Part shown: positions 37,156 through 46,032 of the stretch, one piece after another
Layout of the letters: each line of letters begins with the position of its first letter
How positions within the stretch are numbered: the stretch's first letter is position 1
Assembly: GCF_000708715.2 (NCBI RefSeq)
Contig: NZ_JENB01000008.1
Span: forward strand, 1-64,000
DNA length: 64,000 nucleotides
From: Pseudomonas putida W15Oct28
Lineage (GTDB): Bacteria; Pseudomonadota; Gammaproteobacteria; Pseudomonadales; Pseudomonadaceae
Direction: 5' to 3'
Notes under the pieces: generated by a model
The model's database searches: none
What the model was told of the DNA's origin: nothing
The model's input: only the letters and a program-made list of their open reading frames with translations
Position numbers and translations under genes: made by a program

Positions 37156-38241
37156 TCAGTCCTGTGCAGTCTTGAAGCGTGTCCACACGCGCATGCGTGC
37201 ACGCATGTCCGCCTGTGGAATATCGCGGCCCGGTATCAGTCGGGCATAGGTTGCTTCGTCGAGGTAGATATCGGGGTTGTCGCGCATGCGTGGGTCCACC
37301 GCCAGGCGCGCCTTGGCGCTGGCAGTGGGGTAACCGGTGAAGTTGCTGATGGCAGCCATGTTCGCCGGGCGCATGACGAAGTTGATGAAACGATAGGCGT
37401 ATTCCGGGTGCCTGGCATCGGCCGGGATGGCCATGGTGTCCATCCACACCGTGGTGCCTTGGCGGGGCACGCGGTACTGGAAGTCCAGGTGCTTGCCTGC
37501 AGCCTCGGCCGTGCGCTGGGCCTGGATCACGTCGCCGCTGTAGCCCAGAGACACGCACAGGTTCTCGTTGACCAGTTCGGTCACCGGCTGCGACTGGAAC
37601 TTGCGCACATACGGGCGTATGGCCTTGAGCAATTCGCTGGCGGCGGCCAGGTCTTCACGCGTGGCGCTGCGCGGCTCGCGGCCCAGGTAGTTGAGGACCA
37701 CGGCCAACACCTCGTCGGGCGAGTCGATGACCGAGATACCGCAGTCGGCGAACTTGGCGGCCAGCTCCGGCTTGAACAGCAGGTCGAGGTTGTCCAACGG
37801 CGCATCGGGCATGCGTTGGCGGACTTTTTCGGCATTTACCGTCAGGCCGATGGTGCCCCAGGTGTAGGGCACGGTCGCCTGGCTGGCCTTGGGGTACCGG
37901 GCATGCAGCTGGCGCAGGCCAGGCTCGATGTCGTCCAGTGCCTCAAGGCGGCTGTGGTCCAGTGGCTGCAGGCTGCCGGCACGCATCAGCCGCTCGGCAA
38001 CGGTGTCACCGGGGAACACCAGGTCGTAGCCACTGCGCCCGGACATCAGCTTGGCTTCGAGCACTTCACTGCCGTCCATGACGTCGTAGATCACCTGGAT
38101 GCCGGTTTCGGCCGTGAACTGCTTCAGGGTGTCCTCGGCAAAATAGTCGGCCCAGTTGTACAGGCGCAGCACGGGCTGATCGGCCTGGGCGTGGCTGGCG
38201 CAGATGGCCAGCGCCAGTGCAGCTAGAACGTGGCGTTTCAT
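37156..38241 (-). CDS. Periplasmic polyamine-binding protein (PotF/PotD-like), Agu2C position
   Basis: A 361-residue type-II periplasmic binding protein with signal peptide MKRHVLAALALAICASHAQA. VLRLYNWADYFAEDTLKQFTAETGIQVIYDVMDGSEVLEAKL is the hallmark of spermidine/putrescine binders, followed by SGYDLVFPG and PYTWGTIGLTVN. No permease or ATPase genes lie in the operon, so it may feed another ABC system or serve as a sensor. It begins two bases after the aguB stop. Agmatine or putrescine as ligand is inferred from context. Confidence 0.86.
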   Translation of the reverse strand: MKRHVLAALALAICASHAQADQPVLRLYNWADYFAEDTLKQFTAETGIQVIYDVMDGSEVLEAKLMSGRSGYDLVFPGDTVAERLMRAGSLQPLDHSRLEALDDIEPGLRQLHARYPKASQATVPYTWGTIGLTVNAEKVRQRMPDAPLDNLDLLFKPELAAKFADCGISVIDSPDEVLAVVLNYLGREPRSATREDLAAASELLKAIRPYVRKFQSQPVTELVNENLCVSLGYSGDVIQAQRTAEAAGKHLDFQYRVPRQGTTVWMDTMAIPADARHPEYAYRFINFVMRPANMAAISNFTGYPTASAKARLAVDPRMRDNPDIYLDEATYARLIPGRDIPQADMRARMRVWTRFKTAQD

Positions 38242-38243
38242 GC

Positions 38244-39140
38244 TCAGGCCCTCGGGGTATGTGGATGCTTGCCGTCCAGGGTCAGCAGTGCGGCGTACAT
38301 TTCCGGGCGACGATCACGGTAGATGCCCCAGCTCAGGCGGTCATCGCGCATGCGTGCCAGGTCCAGGTCGTGCAGCCAGATGCCGCTGTTGTCACGGTCG
38401 GCCTCGGCGAGCATGGCGCCCTTGTGGTCGCAGATGAACGACGAACCATAGAAACGCATGCTCAACGAAGCGTCGCTGGCGGCGACTTCATCGCCAACGC
38501 GATTGGCCGCCACCACCGGCAACAGGTTGGCGGCGGCGTGGCCGCGCATGGCCACCTGCCAATGGTCGCGTGAGTCCAGTTCGGCGCAGCCAGGCTCGGA
38601 GCCGATGGCGGTGGGGAACAACAGCACTTCGGCGCCCATCAGTGCCAGGCAGCGAGCGGTTTCGGGGAACCACTGATCCCAGCAGATACCGATGCCCAGG
38701 CGGCCAAAGGCGGTATCCCAGACCTTGAAGCCGGTGTCGCCAGGGCTGAAATACTCCTTCTCCTGGTAGCCGATGGCGTTGGGGATGTGGGTCTTGCGGT
38801 ACACGCCGAGCAGGCGGCCATCGGCATCGGCCACGGTCAGCGAGTTGAAGAAGGCATTGCCGGCGCGCTCGTACCAGCTCAGCGGCAGCACCACGCCCAG
38901 CTCGCCGGCCAGTGCGGCGAAGCGCTGCAGGATCGGGCTGTCAGGGTAGGGCTGGGCGAGGGCCTGGTGCTGGTGGTCCTGTTCGATGCAGAAGTACGGG
39001 GTCGCGAACAGCTCCTGCAGCAGGATCACCTGGGCGCCTTTGGCAGCGGCCTGGCGCACCAGCTGTTCGGCGCGGTCGAGGTTGTCGGGCAGGTTCCAGC
39101 TGCACGGCATCTGGGTGGTGGCAACCCGTAGCAGGCTCAT
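38244..39140 (-). CDS. aguB: N-carbamoylputrescine amidase
   Basis: A 298-residue nitrilase-superfamily enzyme that splits N-carbamoylputrescine into putrescine, CO2 and ammonia. The catalytic triad is visible: Glu in LLQELFATPYF, Lys in YRKTHIPN and Cys in GICWDQWFPE. GYQEKEYFSPGDTGF is typical of the AguB group. The start is ATG 39140, overlapping the aguA stop by 4 bp; the long frame that continues to 39527 is antisense noise within aguA. It works directly after agmatine deiminase. Confidence 0.93.
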   Translation of the reverse strand: MSLLRVATTQMPCSWNLPDNLDRAEQLVRQAAAKGAQVILLQELFATPYFCIEQDHQHQALAQPYPDSPILQRFAALAGELGVVLPLSWYERAGNAFFNSLTVADADGRLLGVYRKTHIPNAIGYQEKEYFSPGDTGFKVWDTAFGRLGIGICWDQWFPETARCLALMGAEVLLFPTAIGSEPGCAELDSRDHWQVAMRGHAAANLLPVVAANRVGDEVAASDASLSMRFYGSSFICDHKGAMLAEADRDNSGIWLHDLDLARMRDDRLSWGIYRDRRPEMYAALLTLDGKHPHTPRA

Positions 39141-40177
39141 GGCTGTACCTCCGGCTGCTGCTGGGTGATGCAGTGGATGCCGCCACCGCCGTGGGCGATG
39201 TGGTCGATGCGCACGGGCACGACCTGCCGGCCCGGGAAGGCGTGGGCCAGTTGCGCAGCGGCTTCCTGGTCGGCAGCGATGCCATAGGCGGGCATGATGA
39301 TCGCGCCGTTGGCGATGTAGAAGTTGGTGTAGGACGCGCAGAACACCTCGGCGTCCTGATCGACGGCGGCGCTGGCCTCGTACAGGTCGAGCAGTTCGAA
39401 GTGGCGGCCGTGGGCGTCGGTGGCCAGTTCCAGTGCGCGGCGGTTTTCGCGCACCACGTCGGCGTACACCGAGTGCTGGTCGTGGGTGGCATCGACCAGC
39501 AGCACGCCGGGGCGGGCGAAGGCGCACACGCCGTCGACGTGGCCGTCGGTCATGTCGCCGGTGACGTATTGCGGGTCACCCGGCAGCCAGATGGTCTTGC
39601 GGATGCCCAGGTGGCGGGCAAAGCAGGCCTCGAACTCAGCCTTGCTCACGCCAGGGTTGCGGTTAGGGTTGAGCAGCACCGATTCGGTAGTGATCAGCGT
39701 GCCTTCACCATCGACATGAATCGCACCGCCTTCGTTGCACAGTGAAGTGCTGAAACCGTCGAGGCCCAGCTGGTCGAGGATGCGCCGGCCCAGGCTGCGG
39801 TCCAGGCTGTGTGGCGACTTGTCGCCCCAGGCATTGAAGCGCCAGCTCAGGCCGGCCAGGCCATGCTGCGGGTGGCAGACGAAGCTCGGGCCGCTGTCAC
39901 GGCACCAGCTGTCGTCCACGGCCAGTTCGATCAGCTCGATGTTGGCACCGCAGAGGGCGCGGGCGCTGGCCACGGCAGACGGGTCGACCACCATCTTCAC
40001 CGGCTCGAAACGGGCGATGGCCGCTGCGACCCGGGCGTAGTCCTGCTGTACGTCGGCCAGGCGCACGTTCCAGCCGCTTTCCCACAGGGCCTGATTGTGT
40101 GGCCAGACCATCCAGGTTGCCGCGTGGCGTGCCCATTCGGCGGGCATGCGCCAGCCGCTGTCGAGGGACAGGTGCAT
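39137..40177 (-). CDS. aguA: Agmatine deiminase (cytoplasmic)
   Basis: A 346-residue enzyme that hydrolyses agmatine to N-carbamoylputrescine. It begins MHLSLDSGWRMPAEWARHAATWMVWPHNQALW; family motifs are DDSWCRDSGPSFV, EGGAIHVDGEGT, MTDGHVDGVCAF and the catalytic Cys in GGGGIHCITQQQP. It is about 20 residues shorter than common AguA proteins and is the first gene of the aguA-aguB-binding protein-aguA' operon. ATG 40177 is used because the residues upstream to 40210 are not conserved. Confidence 0.92.
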   Translation of the reverse strand: MHLSLDSGWRMPAEWARHAATWMVWPHNQALWESGWNVRLADVQQDYARVAAAIARFEPVKMVVDPSAVASARALCGANIELIELAVDDSWCRDSGPSFVCHPQHGLAGLSWRFNAWGDKSPHSLDRSLGRRILDQLGLDGFSTSLCNEGGAIHVDGEGTLITTESVLLNPNRNPGVSKAEFEACFARHLGIRKTIWLPGDPQYVTGDMTDGHVDGVCAFARPGVLLVDATHDQHSVYADVVRENRRALELATDAHGRHFELLDLYEASAAVDQDAEVFCASYTNFYIANGAIIMPAYGIAADQEAAAQLAHAFPGRQVVPVRIDHIAHGGGGIHCITQQQPEVQP

Positions 40178-40312
40178 AGTGAACTCCGATCTATTAAGGA
40201 TTTTTATCAACGAAGCCCGCCGTCGCGGGTGTTGGTGTTCATGCTATGGCTAGGCCTGGCCGGCGACAAACGATAGATTTAGCGCACATCTGATCAGCAG
40301 GGCTTATCAATC

Positions 40313-41167
40313 ATGCTTAAACACTGGCCACCCCTGAATGCCCTACGCGGCTTCGAAGCTGCGGCGCGGCTGGGCAGTTTCCACAAGGCTGCCGAGGCGC
40401 TGAACCTGACGCAGTCGGCCATCAGCCAGCAGATCCGCAGCCTGGAAACCTACCTGGAGCAGCCGCTGTTCCACCGAAGCGGGCGCAGCGTGAGCCTGAC
40501 CGACGCCGGGCATGACCTGCTCAGCACCACGCAATCGCTGCTGCAGCACCTGGCCGTGGGCATTCGCCGGCTTGACCAGTACCGCAAACCCAACCAGCTG
40601 GTGGTCAACACCAGCCCGGCGTTCGCCAGGCACTGGCTGCTGCCGCGGCTGGCCGACTTTCACCAGCGTTGCCCGGAAGTGGACTTGTGGTTGTTCACCA
40701 GCTTCGAGGTGCCGGACATGGCCACCGAGACCATCGACCTGGCCATCCGCGATGACCTCAGCGCCCAGGCCGAGTGCAGCTTCAGCGTATTGCATCAGGA
40801 TCAGCTGTACCCGGCCTGCCACCCTGCACTGGTGTCTTCGGCTACGCGCACGACCTTGCACGGCGAACGGGAAATGGACTGGAGCCATTGGCAGCTGGAA
40901 GGTGGCGAAGATGTCGGGCAGCAGGGCAAGGGGCTGAATTTTTCCGACCCTGGGCTGTTGCTGGATGCGGCGAGCGAGGGGCTGGGGGTGGCGCTGGTCA
41001 GCCAGTTGCTGGCGCGGCGGGCGATGGAGGAGGGGCGCTTGCAGGCGTTGTCGGCGCAGCGGGTGCGGGGGCCGGCGTGGGCTTGCCTGGTGCACAGGGA
41101 TAGCCAGGAAGACCCGCTGGCCAGGCGGTTTCTGGAATGGTTGAAAGGTGCTCTCCTTGCCAATTGA
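40313..41167 (+). CDS. LysR-family regulator, GcvA-like, divergent from the agmatine operon
   Basis: A 284-residue LysR protein of the GcvA branch: LNALRGFEAAARLGSFHKAAEALNLTQSAISQQIRSLE forms the HTH, and the effector domain follows with VNTSPAFARHWLLPRLADF and ASEGLGVALVSQLLA. It is divergent from aguA with a 135-bp gap, so control of the agmatine operon is likely. Agmatine or a pathway intermediate would be the natural inducer, but that is inference. Confidence 0.86.
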   Translation: MLKHWPPLNALRGFEAAARLGSFHKAAEALNLTQSAISQQIRSLETYLEQPLFHRSGRSVSLTDAGHDLLSTTQSLLQHLAVGIRRLDQYRKPNQLVVNTSPAFARHWLLPRLADFHQRCPEVDLWLFTSFEVPDMATETIDLAIRDDLSAQAECSFSVLHQDQLYPACHPALVSSATRTTLHGEREMDWSHWQLEGGEDVGQQGKGLNFSDPGLLLDAASEGLGVALVSQLLARRAMEEGRLQALSAQRVRGPAWACLVHRDSQEDPLARRFLEWLKGALLAN

Positions 41168-41174
41168 TGCAGCC

Positions 41175-41275
41175 TGCACCGGCCCTTTCGCGGGCGAGCC
41201 CGCTCCCACAGACATTGTGCAAATCTTGAGGGCTGCACAGTACCTGTGGGAGCGGGCTTGCCCGCGAAGAGGCCA
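41175..41275. repeat. REP pair, inverted (type A)
   Basis: GCACCGGCCCTTTCGCGGGC at the left and GAGCGGGCTTGCCCGCGAAG at the right flank the usual TTGAGGGCTGCACAG-type spacer. It lies between the LysR gene and fabV. Confidence 0.9.
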
Positions 41276-41417
41276 GAACAGGTTATCCCCGGTTTTGCAT
41301 CCCCATGATCACCCCGTAATATGTGTCGGATAACCCGCGGGGGTAGTCTCACCCTCTGATCAATCGGAATCGCCCCAAGCGGCGCTTCCCCGGCATAAAC
41401 CTGACGAGGTACAGACA

Positions 41418-42629
41418 TTGGCCATCATTCATCCTAAGGTTCGCGGTTTCATCTGCACCACGACTCACCCGAAGGGCTGCGAGCTCAACGTCCGTGACCA
41501 GATCGAAGCCACCCGCAAGCTGGGCGTGCGCGAGGATGGCCCGAAGAAGGTGCTGGTCATCGGTGCTTCCAGTGGCTACGGCCTGGCAGCTCGCATCACC
41601 GCAGCGTTCGGTTTCAAGGCCGACACCCTGGGCGTGTTCTTCGAAAAGCCAGGCACCGAAACCAAGGCCGGCACGGCTGGCTGGTACAACTCCGCTGCCT
41701 TCGACAAGTTTGCCAAGGCCGAAGGCCTGTACAGCAAGTCGATCAACGGTGACGCCTTCTCCGACGAGGCCCGTGCCAAGGTCATCGAGCTGATCAAGAA
41801 CGAGATGGGTGGCAAGGTCGACTTGGTCATCTACTCGCTGGCCTCGCCTGTGCGCAAACTGCCGCAGACCGGTGAAGTCATTCGCTCGGCACTGAAGCCG
41901 ATCGGCCAGCCGTACAAGTCGACCGCCATCGACACCAACAAGGACACCATCATCGAGGCCAGCATCGAGCCGGCCACCGAGCAGGAAATTGCCGACACCG
42001 TCACCGTCATGGGTGGCCAGGACTGGCAGCTGTGGATCGACGCCCTGGCTGGCGCCGACGTACTGGCCGAAGGTGCCCGTACCGTGGCCTTCAGCTACAT
42101 CGGCAGCGACATCACCTGGCCGATCTACTGGCACGGTGCGCTGGGCCAGGCCAAGCAGGACCTGGACGATACTGCTCTGCGCCTGAACGAGAAATTGGCC
42201 AGCGAAGTGAAAGGCGGGGCCAACGTGGCCGTGCTGAAGTCGGTGGTCACCCAGGCCAGCTCGGCCATTCCGGTGATGCCGCTGTACCTGTCGATGGTCT
42301 TCAAGATCATGGAAGAGAAAGGCGTTCACGAAGGCACCCAGAACCAACTGGACCGCATGTACCGCGACCGTCTGTATCGCGCCGACGGTGCGCCGGCCGA
42401 AGTCGACGAGAAGGGCCGCCTGCGCCTGGACGACTGGGAACTGCGCGACGACGTGCAGGACGCCTGCAAGGCCCTGTGGCCGCAAGTGACCACCGAGAAC
42501 CTGTTCGAACTGACCGACTACGCCGGTTACAAGAAACAGTTCCTCAACCTGTTCGGCTTCGAGCGCGCTGACGTCAACTATGACGAAGACGTGGCTACCG
42601 ATGTGAAGTTCGACTGCATCGAGCTGTAA
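41418..42629 (+). CDS. fabV: Trans-2-enoyl-ACP/CoA reductase FabV
   Basis: A 403-residue SDR-like enoyl reductase that performs the last step of each fatty-acid elongation cycle. FabV enzymes are naturally tolerant to triclosan. It starts [22 protein letters not shown]; the NAD motif is [16 protein letters not shown], and the Y-x8-K active site is [10 protein letters not shown], the spacing that defines Fab[17 protein letters not shown] is the expected C-terminus. The start codon is TTG at 41418 with GAGGT nine bases upstream. Confidence 0.96.
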   Translation: MAIIHPKVRGFICTTTHPKGCELNVRDQIEATRKLGVREDGPKKVLVIGASSGYGLAARITAAFGFKADTLGVFFEKPGTETKAGTAGWYNSAAFDKFAKAEGLYSKSINGDAFSDEARAKVIELIKNEMGGKVDLVIYSLASPVRKLPQTGEVIRSALKPIGQPYKSTAIDTNKDTIIEASIEPATEQEIADTVTVMGGQDWQLWIDALAGADVLAEGARTVAFSYIGSDITWPIYWHGALGQAKQDLDDTALRLNEKLASEVKGGANVAVLKSVVTQASSAIPVMPLYLSMVFKIMEEKGVHEGTQNQLDRMYRDRLYRADGAPAEVDEKGRLRLDDWELRDDVQDACKALWPQVTTENLFELTDYAGYKKQFLNLFGFERADVNYDEDVATDVKFDCIEL

Positions 42630-42640
42630 TCGCTGCTGGC

Positions 42641-42748
42641 CTGTGCCGGCCTCTTCGCGGGCTCGCCCGCTCCCACAAGGACCTCACCAAGCCTGAAGGC
42701 AGTGGGGGACCTGTGGGAGCGGGCAAGCCCGCGAAGAGGCCGGTACAG
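42641..42748. repeat. REP pair, inverted (type A)
   Basis: CTGTGCCGGCCTCTTCGCGG and GCCCGCGAAGAGGCCGGTAC flank a spacer with CCTGAAGGCAGTGGGG. It lies between fabV and the alpha/beta hydrolase gene. Confidence 0.92.
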
Positions 42749-42796
42749 CCCAGGATTTTTTTGATAGCTTTGGCGCACAACAACAGGGAATGCGCC

Positions 42797-43699
42797 ATGA
42801 GTAGCCTCACCCAACCCGCCACCCCCGTTCGCCAGGCCACAGCCGATGGCTATAGCCTCGGTGGCTTCATCTGGCGCCATGCCCTGCCAGACCCCCAGCG
42901 CCCGCTGGTGATCATCAACGCTGCCACTTCGGTACGCTGCCGCTATTACTCCCGCTTTGCCGACTACCTGTTTGCCCAAGGCTGCGATGTGCTGACCTAC
43001 GACTACCGTGGCATCGGCGAATCCCGCCCGGCTTCATTGCGCGGCTTCCAGGCATCGTGGAGCGACTGGGGCCGGCTGGATTTCGAAGCGATGTTGGCGC
43101 ATGCGGCCGAGCATTTCCCCGGCCAGCCAATAGACGTGGTGGGGCATAGCTTCGGTGGTTGTGCAGTAGGCCTGGCACCGTCGGCCGGCCAGATACGCAG
43201 GGTAGTGATGGTAGGCGCACAGTTCGCCTACTGGCGCGATTACGCGGCTGATCAACGCTGGCGGCTGTTCGGCAAATGGCATGTGGTGATGCCTTTGCTT
43301 ACCCGCGCTTTGGGCTACTTCCCCGGCAAGCGCCTGGGCTGGATGGAAGACACCCCGGCAGGGGTGGTGGATGACTGGACCACCCGTACGCCACGCTATG
43401 AGCACCGGCCAAGTGGGCGCCGGCTGGAGAGGGTTCCGTTTGCACACGTGCAGGCCGCGACGCTGGCCATCAGCTTGACCGATGACCCGTTTGGCACTGT
43501 GGCGGCCACCGAGCGGTTGCTGAGTTATCTACAGGGTGCCCGGCACCTGCGTATCGCGCCTGTGGATATCTCGGTCGAGGAGATTGGCCATTTCGCGTTC
43601 TTCCATGACCGGTTTCGCGAAAGCCTGTGGCCGCTGGCCTTGCAGTGGTTGCAACAGGGAGGGCTGGAAGAAGGTGCGCCTGGCACCCTCATGGATTGA
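42797..43699 (+). CDS. Alpha/beta hydrolase
   Basis: A 300-residue hydrolase with the nucleophile elbow VVGHSFGGCAVG (Ser in GHSFGG), the oxyanion-side LVIINAATSVRCRYYSRFADYLF and TYDYRGIGESRP. The Asp of LTDDPFG and the His of EIGHFAFFHDRF complete a plausible triad. It resembles the YheT-like/serine-aminopeptidase S33 type of unknown substrate. ATG 42797 follows CAGGGAATGCGCC; the longer frame into the REP element is not coding. Confidence 0.83.
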   Translation: MSSLTQPATPVRQATADGYSLGGFIWRHALPDPQRPLVIINAATSVRCRYYSRFADYLFAQGCDVLTYDYRGIGESRPASLRGFQASWSDWGRLDFEAMLAHAAEHFPGQPIDVVGHSFGGCAVGLAPSAGQIRRVVMVGAQFAYWRDYAADQRWRLFGKWHVVMPLLTRALGYFPGKRLGWMEDTPAGVVDDWTTRTPRYEHRPSGRRLERVPFAHVQAATLAISLTDDPFGTVAATERLLSYLQGARHLRIAPVDISVEEIGHFAFFHDRFRESLWPLALQWLQQGGLEEGAPGTLMD

Positions 43700-43717
43700 G
43701 GGTGGATTCGATATTTT

Positions 43718-43836
43718 GGGGCTGCTTTGCAGCCCATCGCGACGCAAGGCCGCTCCCACAAGAGATCGCATACCTCCTGTGGGAGCGGCCTTGCCGGGGC
43801 GCCGGACCGGTCGGAAAGGGCCGCAAAGCGGCCCCA
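43718..43836. repeat. REP-like inverted repeat (type B)
   Basis: GGGGCTGCTTTGCAGCCCATCG starts the left arm and GGGCCGCAAAGCGGCCCC ends the right, with CGACGCAAGGCCGCTCCCAC and its complement inside. It separates the convergent hydrolase and HopJ-like genes. Confidence 0.88.
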
Positions 43837-43842
43837 ACTATC

Positions 43843-44184
43843 TCAAGCCTTGCGCGACAGCGGCTGCCCGGCAAATTTCACACCGGTCAAACCATGCTCG
43901 ATCAGCGCACGAATATTGCCATGGTCGCTACCTTCAGGCGTGGCCACCACATCACGGTAGTGCTCGCCAAATGCCAGCAGCGCTTCCTGATCGCTCAGCC
44001 CTTCCAGCAACGCCAGGCCCAAGGTCTTGCACGACCCTTCGTTCTGCCCGGCTGCATTCTCCACACCGCCGTTGTTGAAGGCCTGCGGCTGGTAGCTGTA
44101 GTTGTCGGCAATGAACGCCAAGGTATCGGCAAATACATGTTGGCCGCTGGCCAGGCTGGCGCGCAGGGTGTTCAGATCAGTCAC
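43843..44184 (-). CDS. HopJ-family small protein
   Basis: A 113-residue protein with the conserved HopJ family core FADTLAFIADNYSYQPQAFNNGGVENAAGQNEGSCKTLGLA and GEHYRDVVATPEGSDHGNIRAL. The family is named after a presumed type III effector, but it is widespread in non-pathogens without secretion systems and is most likely a housekeeping protein. It overlaps the DUF1244 gene by eight bases and belongs to the folM-DUF1244-hopJ operon. Function is unknown. Confidence 0.87.
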   Translation of the reverse strand: MTDLNTLRASLASGQHVFADTLAFIADNYSYQPQAFNNGGVENAAGQNEGSCKTLGLALLEGLSDQEALLAFGEHYRDVVATPEGSDHGNIRALIEHGLTGVKFAGQPLSRKA

Positions 44185-44473
44185 GAGGCTTTCCTTTTTC
44201 GAACGCCGCCTGTTGGTCGGCGCTGGCTTCTTTCTGGTGTTGGGCTTTCCACTCGGCGTAAGGCATGCCGTACACCGCTTCGCGGGCGTCGTCCAGGCTC
44301 AGGTCGAGCTGGCGCTCGTCAGCCGCGGCCTTGTACCACTTGGACAGGCAGTTGCGGCAGAAACCGGACAGGTTCATCAGGTCGATGTTCTGTACATCGG
44401 TGCGCTTTTGCAGGTGTTCGACCAGGCGCCGGAACGCGGCGGCTTCGAGTTCGAGCTGTTGCTGTGGGGTCAT
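44177..44473 (-). CDS. DUF1244-domain protein
   Basis: A 98-residue protein with the DUF1244 pattern: RLVEHLQKRTDVQNIDLMNLSGFCRNCLSKWYKAAADERQLDLSLDDAREAVYGMPYAEWK. The pair of Cys in FCRNCLSKW may bind a metal. It sits between folM (9-bp gap) and the HopJ-like gene (8-bp overlap), so all three are translated from one message. No function is established for the family. Confidence 0.9.
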   Translation of the reverse strand: MTPQQQLELEAAAFRRLVEHLQKRTDVQNIDLMNLSGFCRNCLSKWYKAAADERQLDLSLDDAREAVYGMPYAEWKAQHQKEASADQQAAFEKGKPRD

Positions 44474-44482
44474 GGGCTTCTC

Positions 44483-45175
44483 TCAGGTCATGCGGTTCTT
44501 CAAGTGGCGGCCACCGTTGATGACCACCTGGCTGCCGGTGCTGTACTGGCTGGCGAGCAGGTATTTGACTGTCTCGATCAGCGGGCCGGCGCCGGGTTCG
44601 AACTCCAGCAGGGCCTTTTTCAGGGTTTGCTGGCGGTAGGCTTCGTCGCCCCCTTCCTTGAGGATCAGCAGCCCTGGCAGGATACCGTTCACATGCACCG
44701 TGGGCGCATATTTTTCAGCGAACGACAGCACCATGTTCTGCAGCGCAGCCTTGGTGGCGGCGTAGCCAATGTGGCTTTTGCTGCCGCGCGAAGAGGTTTC
44801 GTCGCAGATGTGGATAATGTCGGCCTTTTCCACCTTGGCCAGCAGGTCGCCCAGGGCCAGGTTGAGGTGGTAGGGCGCTTCGACGTGCAGGCGGAACATG
44901 GTCTCGAGGTTGTCGAGCCCGTCATCGAGCCACAGCGAGGCGTTGTGGATGATGGCGCGCAGGCCGTCGTAATGCGTATGCAGGTGGTCGATCAGGGCCT
45001 GGCGGTCGGCCGCCAGGCACAGGTCGGCCTGGAACTGCACGATGTTCGGGTGGGCCGTCTGTGGTTGGACGCTGCGGCTGGCACTGACCACCGTATGGCC
45101 GGCCTGTGCCAGTTCAAGGGCCAGGGCCAGCCCGACACGCTGGCTGGCTCCGGTAACGAGAATGGGGCTGTTCAT
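44483..45175 (-). CDS. folM: Dihydromonapterin reductase FolM
   Basis: A 230-residue SDR of the pteridine-reductase type. The N-terminus ILVTGASQRVGLALALELAQAG is the TGx3RxG variant of FolM; the active site is YAATKAAL, and PGLLILKEGGDEAYRQQTLKKALL is the pterin-site region. It reduces dihydromonapterin to tetrahydromonapterin, the cofactor for phenylalanine hydroxylase in Pseudomonas, which links to the homogentisate genes further on. Start ATG 45175 (MNSPILVTG) was chosen over 45220. Confidence 0.9.
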   Translation of the reverse strand: MNSPILVTGASQRVGLALALELAQAGHTVVSASRSVQPQTAHPNIVQFQADLCLAADRQALIDHLHTHYDGLRAIIHNASLWLDDGLDNLETMFRLHVEAPYHLNLALGDLLAKVEKADIIHICDETSSRGSKSHIGYAATKAALQNMVLSFAEKYAPTVHVNGILPGLLILKEGGDEAYRQQTLKKALLEFEPGAGPLIETVKYLLASQYSTGSQVVINGGRHLKNRMT

Positions 45176-45253
45176 GTTCGGGGCGGTCAACTTGTCTGTC
45201 CTTTGGTTGCCGCCCAGCATACCCGAACTGTTTCCCTGTTGTATGGCCTGGCC

Positions 45254-45814
45254 TCAGCGGCTGCGCAAGGCGCCAGCGGTGGCCGGGGAGGCATGCAGCC
45301 AACTGGCCAGCAGGCGGGTGGACAGGGGGATGAACAGGTACACCATCAGCGGCGTCAGGGCCAGGGTGCTGAGCATTACCCGGGGCAGCAGGTCCAGCGT
45401 TGCCAGCCAGTGGCCAAACAGCAGGTTGAACGCCAGCGAGACCGGAAAGAACGCCAGCCAGATGGCCACGGCCTGCTTCCAGCGCGGTGGTTTTTGCACC
45501 GTGTTGGTGCCAAACCAGTCGTCGATGCCACTGACACGCGCCTCTTTGGGGCGCTCGAACAGGCCGTTGCCGCGTTGCAGCCAGGCCCGGCGCGAGGCGG
45601 AATGCTCCCAGGCATGCAGGGTGGGTTCGTCGCTGAAGCGGAAGATGATCTGGAACTCGTCGCCATCGCGGGGCGGGGCGAGAATGCCCGAACCGAGGTA
45701 GCCGGGGAAGTCGGTGGCCAGCTGCTCGCCTTCATGCAGCCAGGCCAGCAGGTCCTGGTAGCGGCCATGGGCGGCGCGGCGCGACACCATCAAGGTGACG
45801 GGTGGGGTAGACAT
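45254..45814 (-). CDS. ABM-domain membrane protein
   Basis: A 186-residue protein. Residues 5-95 form an ABM (antibiotic biosynthesis monooxygenase-like) domain: VTLMVSRRAAHGRYQDLLAWLHEGEQLATDFPGYLGSGIL and IIFRFSDEPTLHAWEHSASRRAWL. Two membrane helices follow (WKQAVAIWLAFFPVSLAFNLLF and LSTLALTPLMVYLFIPL). The ABM plus two-helix layout is common in bacteria, and its role is not established. ATG 45814 follows CAGGAGATACACG. It is divergent from the MerR/LitR-type regulator. Confidence 0.85.
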   Translation of the reverse strand: MSTPPVTLMVSRRAAHGRYQDLLAWLHEGEQLATDFPGYLGSGILAPPRDGDEFQIIFRFSDEPTLHAWEHSASRRAWLQRGNGLFERPKEARVSGIDDWFGTNTVQKPPRWKQAVAIWLAFFPVSLAFNLLFGHWLATLDLLPRVMLSTLALTPLMVYLFIPLSTRLLASWLHASPATAGALRSR

Positions 45815-46032
45815 CGTGTATCTCCTGGCAACGGGGCTGGCGGGTAGCTGGCCCCTTTGGCTGCGTGGCCCGGGGTGGTGGGCAACGCAGGTGTGCATGC
45901 AAGAATCGGGCGCGGATTATCGCGCATGTGTGATCTTCGGCAAACGTCAGCTGGCAAACGGTTGCACCCTGCGATCGGTGTTGGCGTAGTAGAATGAGCG
46001 TTCAACTTCCGCACTCAGGGTACCTCGTGCAG

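Noticed and set aside
41418..41420. FabV start at an internal ATG instead of TTG
   Set aside because: The family N-terminus begins at the TTG codon ([11 protein letters not shown]), and the ribosome site GAGGT is correctly spaced for it.
43843..44184. Type III secretion effector
   Set aside because: The HopJ name is historical. The gene sits in a folM operon, and no type III secretion genes, hrp box or chaperone are present.
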